Part shown: positions 61,075-64,000 of the stretch, piece after piece | Position numbering within the stretch: position 1 is the first letter of the stretch | Layout of the letters: each line of letters starts with the position of its first letter | Source of the DNA: Phenylobacterium sp. | Lineage (GTDB): Bacteria; Pseudomonadota; Alphaproteobacteria; Caulobacterales; Caulobacteraceae | Length of the DNA stretch: 64,000 bases | Direction: 5' to 3' | Assembly: GCF_030693405.1 (NCBI RefSeq) | Contig: NZ_JAUYAW010000066.1 | Span: forward strand, 1 to 64,000 | Position numbers and translations under genes: made by a program | Notes under the pieces: model-generated | Seen by the model: the letters and a program-made list of their open reading frames with translations, nothing else | What the model was told of the DNA's origin: nothing | The model's database searches: none

Positions 61075-62373
61075 TCAGTCGCCCAGGACCCACTCCACGT
61101 CGGCGCCGAGCGCGTTGAGGTTCTCGACGAAGTTGGGGTGGGCGCGCTTGATCGGGGCGGCGTTGTAGATGGTCGATTTGCCCTCGATGCTGGCGGCCAG
61201 CATGAAGAGCGCGATGGCCACCCGGATGATGTAGGGGCTCTCCACCTCGGCGGGGAACAGAGGCTTGCCCCCATAGGTGATCACTCGGTGGGGGTCGCAC
61301 AGCACCGCATGGCCGCCGAACTTGGCCAGTTCCGAGGTCCAGCCGAGCGCGCCCTCATAGACCTTGTTCCAGAACATCACCGAGCCCTCGGCCCGGACGC
61401 CGAGCGCGATGAAGATCGGCAGCAGGTCGGCCGGCACATAGGGCCAGGGCGCGGCCTCGACCTTCTGCAGGATGTGGCTCGTATAGGGCTGGCGCACCCG
61501 CAAGGGGCCATCCAGCCTGGCGCGGGACCAGCCGTCCTGGTGGGTCACCTCGACGCCGAACTTGGCGAAGGTGCGGTCGATCAGCGGGAAGGATTCCGAG
61601 GCGCCGTTGCGCACCGCCACGTCGCCGCCGGTGATCGCCCCCATGGCCAGGAAGGTGGCCACCTCGTGGAAGTCGTCCTGGAAGGTGAAGGTGGTGGCCC
61701 CCAGCTTCTCGACGCCCTCGATGGTCAGGGTCGAGGCCCCGACCCCCTGGACGCTGGCCCCCATCTGGATGAGGAAGCGGCAGAACTCCTGGACGTGGGG
61801 TTCGCAGGCGGCGTTGACCAGCTGCGAGGTCCCCTTGGCGGTGGCCGCACAGATGGCGAAGTTCTCGGTGGTGGTCACCGAGGCGTAGTCCAGCCAGTGG
61901 CGGGTGGCGTGGAAGCCCTCCGGCGTCGAGATCAGGATGGCGCCCTCGCGGGTCTCCACCCTGGCGCCGAAAGCCTCGAAGACCTCCAGGTGCGGATCGA
62001 TCTCCCGGGCGCCCAGGGTGCAGCCCTTTGCCTCGTCCTCAAGGCTCGCCTGGCCGAACCGGTGCAGCAGGGCCGGGATCAGCATCACCGAGGAGCGCAT
62101 GCCCAGCGGCAGGTGCGCCCCTTCGGCCCGGAGGTTCTCGCCGTGGTGCAGGCGCAGGGTTCCAGTGGCGTAGTCCATGTCCACCTGGCTGCCCAGGGAC
62201 TGGAAGAACTCCAGGATCTTGCGCACGTCGGTGATGTCCGGCACCCGGTGCAGCACCAGGGGCGCATCGCTGAGCAGGGTCGCGCACAGCACCGGCAGGA
62301 CGGCGTTCTTGTTGGCGGAGGGCGTGATTTCGCCCCGCAGGGGGCGGCCCCCGCGTACGATCAGATTGGTCAT
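61075..62373 (-). CDS. Divergent MurA-family enolpyruvyl transferase
   Basis: A 432-residue protein with the two-domain inside-out barrel of EPSP synthase/MurA. Key MurA residues are kept: Lys22-Asn23 in SANKNAVLP, and Cys118 in KGCTLGAREIDPHL at the place of the MurA catalytic Cys (E. coli Cys115). Yet canonical blocks are changed: PGGCAIGxRPVDLH becomes EAKGCTLGAREIDPHL, the FENRF loop becomes YEGALGW, and the final RGY region becomes IKRAHPNFVENLNALGAD. It is therefore a paralogue, not obviously the main MurA. It lies 29 bases downstream of trxB and is probably co-transcribed. Confidence 0.85.
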   Translation of the reverse strand: MTNLIVRGGRPLRGEITPSANKNAVLPVLCATLLSDAPLVLHRVPDITDVRKILEFFQSLGSQVDMDYATGTLRLHHGENLRAEGAHLPLGMRSSVMLIPALLHRFGQASLEDEAKGCTLGAREIDPHLEVFEAFGARVETREGAILISTPEGFHATRHWLDYASVTTTENFAICAATAKGTSQLVNAACEPHVQEFCRFLIQMGASVQGVGASTLTIEGVEKLGATTFTFQDDFHEVATFLAMGAITGGDVAVRNGASESFPLIDRTFAKFGVEVTHQDGWSRARLDGPLRVRQPYTSHILQKVEAAPWPYVPADLLPIFIALGVRAEGSVMFWNKVYEGALGWTSELAKFGGHAVLCDPHRVITYGGKPLFPAEVESPYIIRVAIALFMLAASIEGKSTIYNAAPIKRAHPNFVENLNALGADVEWVLGD

Positions 62374-62402
62374 GGGCCCTCGTTAGTCGGTCACAGGGGC
62401 GC

Positions 62403-63404
62403 CTACCAGACGCCGATCTTCTCGGCCTCGGCGTGGCTGATCGGGTTATGCGCCTTGCGGTGGTCTTCTTCGGCCAGAAAGCGCACCGCCTCCAGGGCGG
62501 CCATGCAGCCCATGCCCGCCGCCGTCACCGCCTGACGATAGATGTCGTCGGTGACGTCGCCGGCGGCGTAGACGCCTTCGACTTCGGTCGAGGCCGTGCC
62601 GGGCTTCACGTCCAGATAGCCCGAGGCGTCCATGGACAGCTGGCCCTTGAACAGCTCCGAGGCCGGGGCGTGGCCGATGGCCACGAACACGCCGGCGCAG
62701 TCGATGGTCTGGGTGGCGCCGGTCTTCACGTTCTTCAGGCGCACGCCGGTGACGCCCAGGGGGTCAGTGTCGCCCAGCACCTCGTCGATGGCGCTGTCCC
62801 AGACCACCTCGACCTTGGGATGGGCGAACAGCCGTTCCTGCAGGATCTTCTCGGCCCGCAGCTCGCCCCGGCGATGGACCAGGGTGACCTTGGAGGCGAA
62901 ATTGGTGAGGAACAGGGCCTCTTCCACCGCGGTGTTGCCGCCGCCGACCACCACGACATCCTTGCCGCGATAAAAGAAGCCGTCGCAGGTGGCGCAGGCC
63001 GAGACGCCGAAACCCTGGAACTTCTGCTCGCTGTCGAGGCCGAGCCACTTGGCCTGGGCGCCGGTGGCGATGATCAGGGTCTCGGCCAGCCACACCTGGC
63101 CGGAATCGCACTCCAGTCGGAACGGCCGCTTCGACAGGTCCACCTTCAGGACGATATCGTTGATGATCTCGGTCCCCACATGCTCGGCCTGGGCCTGCAT
63201 CTGCTCCATCAGCCAGGGACCCTGGATCGCCTCGGCGAAGCCCGGATAGTTCTCCACATCGGTGGTGATGGTCAGCTGACCGCCCGGCTGCAGGCCGGCG
63301 ATCAGGACGGGATTCAGAAGGGCCCGGGCCGCATAGACCGCGGCAGTATAGCCGGCGGGGCCGGACCCGATGATGAGGCAGCGTGTGGTGCGAGGCTCAG
63401 ACAT
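62403..63404 (-). CDS. trxB: Thioredoxin reductase
   Basis: A 333-residue FAD/NADPH enzyme that keeps thioredoxin reduced. FAD site IGSGPAGYTAAVYAARALL; redox-active pair Cys137-Ala-Thr-Cys140 in SACATCDGFFYRG; NADPH site VVVGGGNTAVEEALFL; C-terminal FAD motif VYAAGDVTDD. Length is normal. First gene of an apparent two-gene transcript with the MurA-like gene. Confidence 0.97.
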   Translation of the reverse strand: MSEPRTTRCLIIGSGPAGYTAAVYAARALLNPVLIAGLQPGGQLTITTDVENYPGFAEAIQGPWLMEQMQAQAEHVGTEIINDIVLKVDLSKRPFRLECDSGQVWLAETLIIATGAQAKWLGLDSEQKFQGFGVSACATCDGFFYRGKDVVVVGGGNTAVEEALFLTNFASKVTLVHRRGELRAEKILQERLFAHPKVEVVWDSAIDEVLGDTDPLGVTGVRLKNVKTGATQTIDCAGVFVAIGHAPASELFKGQLSMDASGYLDVKPGTASTEVEGVYAAGDVTDDIYRQAVTAAGMGCMAALEAVRFLAEEDHRKAHNPISHAEAEKIGVW

Positions 63405-63481
63405 GGCTCCTATTTAGAGAAGATTCCGCGATGCGCGAGGGCGCGGGCGCAACAAGATGATCGCCCAGCCGTTCGATCCCC

Positions 63482-63724
63482 ATGACTGAAGCTCCTTCCA
63501 ACCCCCCGCCTGCCGCCGCCGAACCCGCCACGACGGCGCAGCCTGGAACCGCCAGCCGGGCGAGCCTGCGCACCACCGGGACCTGGCTGGGGGTCGGAAC
63601 GGCCCTTGGCGCCGGGGCGGGCGCGGTCCTGGGCAGTGTGACCTTGGGCGTCGCTTTCGGCGTCGGATTGGGCGCCGTTTTCGGGGTATTTCGCGCGCGA
63701 AAAGGCCCGAAAAGGTCGATTTAA
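63482..63724 (+). CDS. Small glycine-rich membrane protein (80 residues)
   Basis: A Pro/Ala-rich hydrophilic N-terminus is followed by a Gly/Ala/Val-rich hydrophobic stretch (WLGVGTALGAGAGAVLGSVTL then GVAFGVGLGAVFGVF) and a basic tail RARKGPKRSI. It probably spans the membrane, with glycine-zipper packing. No family recognised. It is divergent from trxB and 54 bases before the synthase gene at the right edge. Confidence 0.65.
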   Translation: MTEAPSNPPPAAAEPATTAQPGTASRASLRTTGTWLGVGTALGAGAGAVLGSVTLGVAFGVGLGAVFGVFRARKGPKRSI

Positions 63725-63778
63725 CGCACTGTTCTGAGGTGGCCCGCTAGACTGGTTCCCATTCACGGGGACTGCGTT

Positions 63779-64000
63779 GTGTCTGACCTGACGAACATCG
63801 AGATCGCCGGCCGCAAGATCGGCCCGGGCCATGCGCCGTTCATGATCTGCGAGCTGTCGGGCAACCACAATGGCGACCTCGACCGGGCGCTCTCCATGAT
63901 CGATGCGGCGGCGGCCACCGGCTGCGACGCCATCAAGATCCAGACCTACACCGCCGACACCATCACCATGGATGTGGACCGGCCGGAGTTCCGCATTGAG
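63779..64000 (+). CDS. pseI: Pseudaminic/N-acetylneuraminic acid synthase (partial, right edge)
   Basis: Only the first 74 codons are inside the window; the frame runs open to the end. It starts at GTG 63779, with GGGGA upstream. The N-terminal pattern FMICELSGNHNGDLDRALSMIDAAAATGCDAIKIQTYTADT is that of NeuB/PseI synthases, which condense PEP with a hexosamine to make nonulosonic acids. In Caulobacter-type bacteria such sugars decorate flagellin, so PseI is the more likely identity. Confidence 0.85.
   Translation, partial: MSDLTNIEIAGRKIGPGHAPFMICELSGNHNGDLDRALSMIDAAAATGCDAIKIQTYTADTITMDVDRPEFRIE

Overview
The window is a high-GC, gene-dense stretch of chromosome. It most resembles an alphaproteobacterium of the Caulobacterales, perhaps a Phenylobacterium or Caulobacter relative. 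This placement is an inference from three things: two large tandem TonB-dependent receptors of the Caulobacter type, a methionine synthase split into two genes, and SleB-type cell wall hydrolases with DUF1244, DUF924 and DUF3617 proteins. I saw no rRNA, tRNA, CRISPR array, transposase or integrase. Most of the window is core chromosome.

Layout. 1-8 kb: the start of a VWA/YfbK-like secreted protein (cut by the left edge), a Sel1-repeat lipoprotein with a beta-helix protein, two ABC-F ATPases (one is EttA) flanking a CsbD stress protein, and a DJ-1/PfpI protein. 8-16 kb: a 2-hydroxyacid dehydrogenase, then a tightly coupled methionine operon. It runs ArsR-methyltransferase fusion, metF, metH N-terminal gene, a DUF6882-like gene, metH C-terminal gene. 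A perfect 24-bp palindrome sits on its promoter. 16-23 kb: two paralogous TonB-dependent receptors, each with a long AT-rich leader; the leaders share conserved blocks at nearly the same distances from the start codons. 23-33 kb: a fused 5-oxoprolinase/hydantoinase, a TerB-DnaJ protein, an ABM monooxygenase, an Old Yellow Enzyme, an M61-like peptidase with PDZ domain and an SMP-30 lactonase. 33-38 kb: folA and thyA separated by an acyl-CoA dehydrogenase / hotdog protein / TetR module that has its own inverted-repeat operator. 38-45 kb: ilvC, a CYP153-like P450, an M23 peptidase, a TrmN6-like methyltransferase, a polyprenyl diphosphate synthase and small proteins.

45.3-48.0 kb is the clearest accessory region. 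It is a visibly AT-richer two-gene unit encoding a soluble eukaryotic-type Ser/Thr kinase and a TPR-repeat protein, wedged next to uvrB. Base composition and codon use differ from everything around it. It is the best candidate for a horizontally acquired signalling or defence system.

48-64 kb: uvrB, a 25-residue membrane peptide, a glycine-zipper lipoprotein, two SleB hydrolases, a divergent GlxA-type regulator / isonitrile hydratase-like pair, a glycosyltransferase, nadABC with two copies of a palindromic operator in its leader, a GNAT acetyltransferase, a divergent MurA paralogue downstream of trxB, and the start of a pseudaminic/sialic acid synthase gene cut by the right edge.
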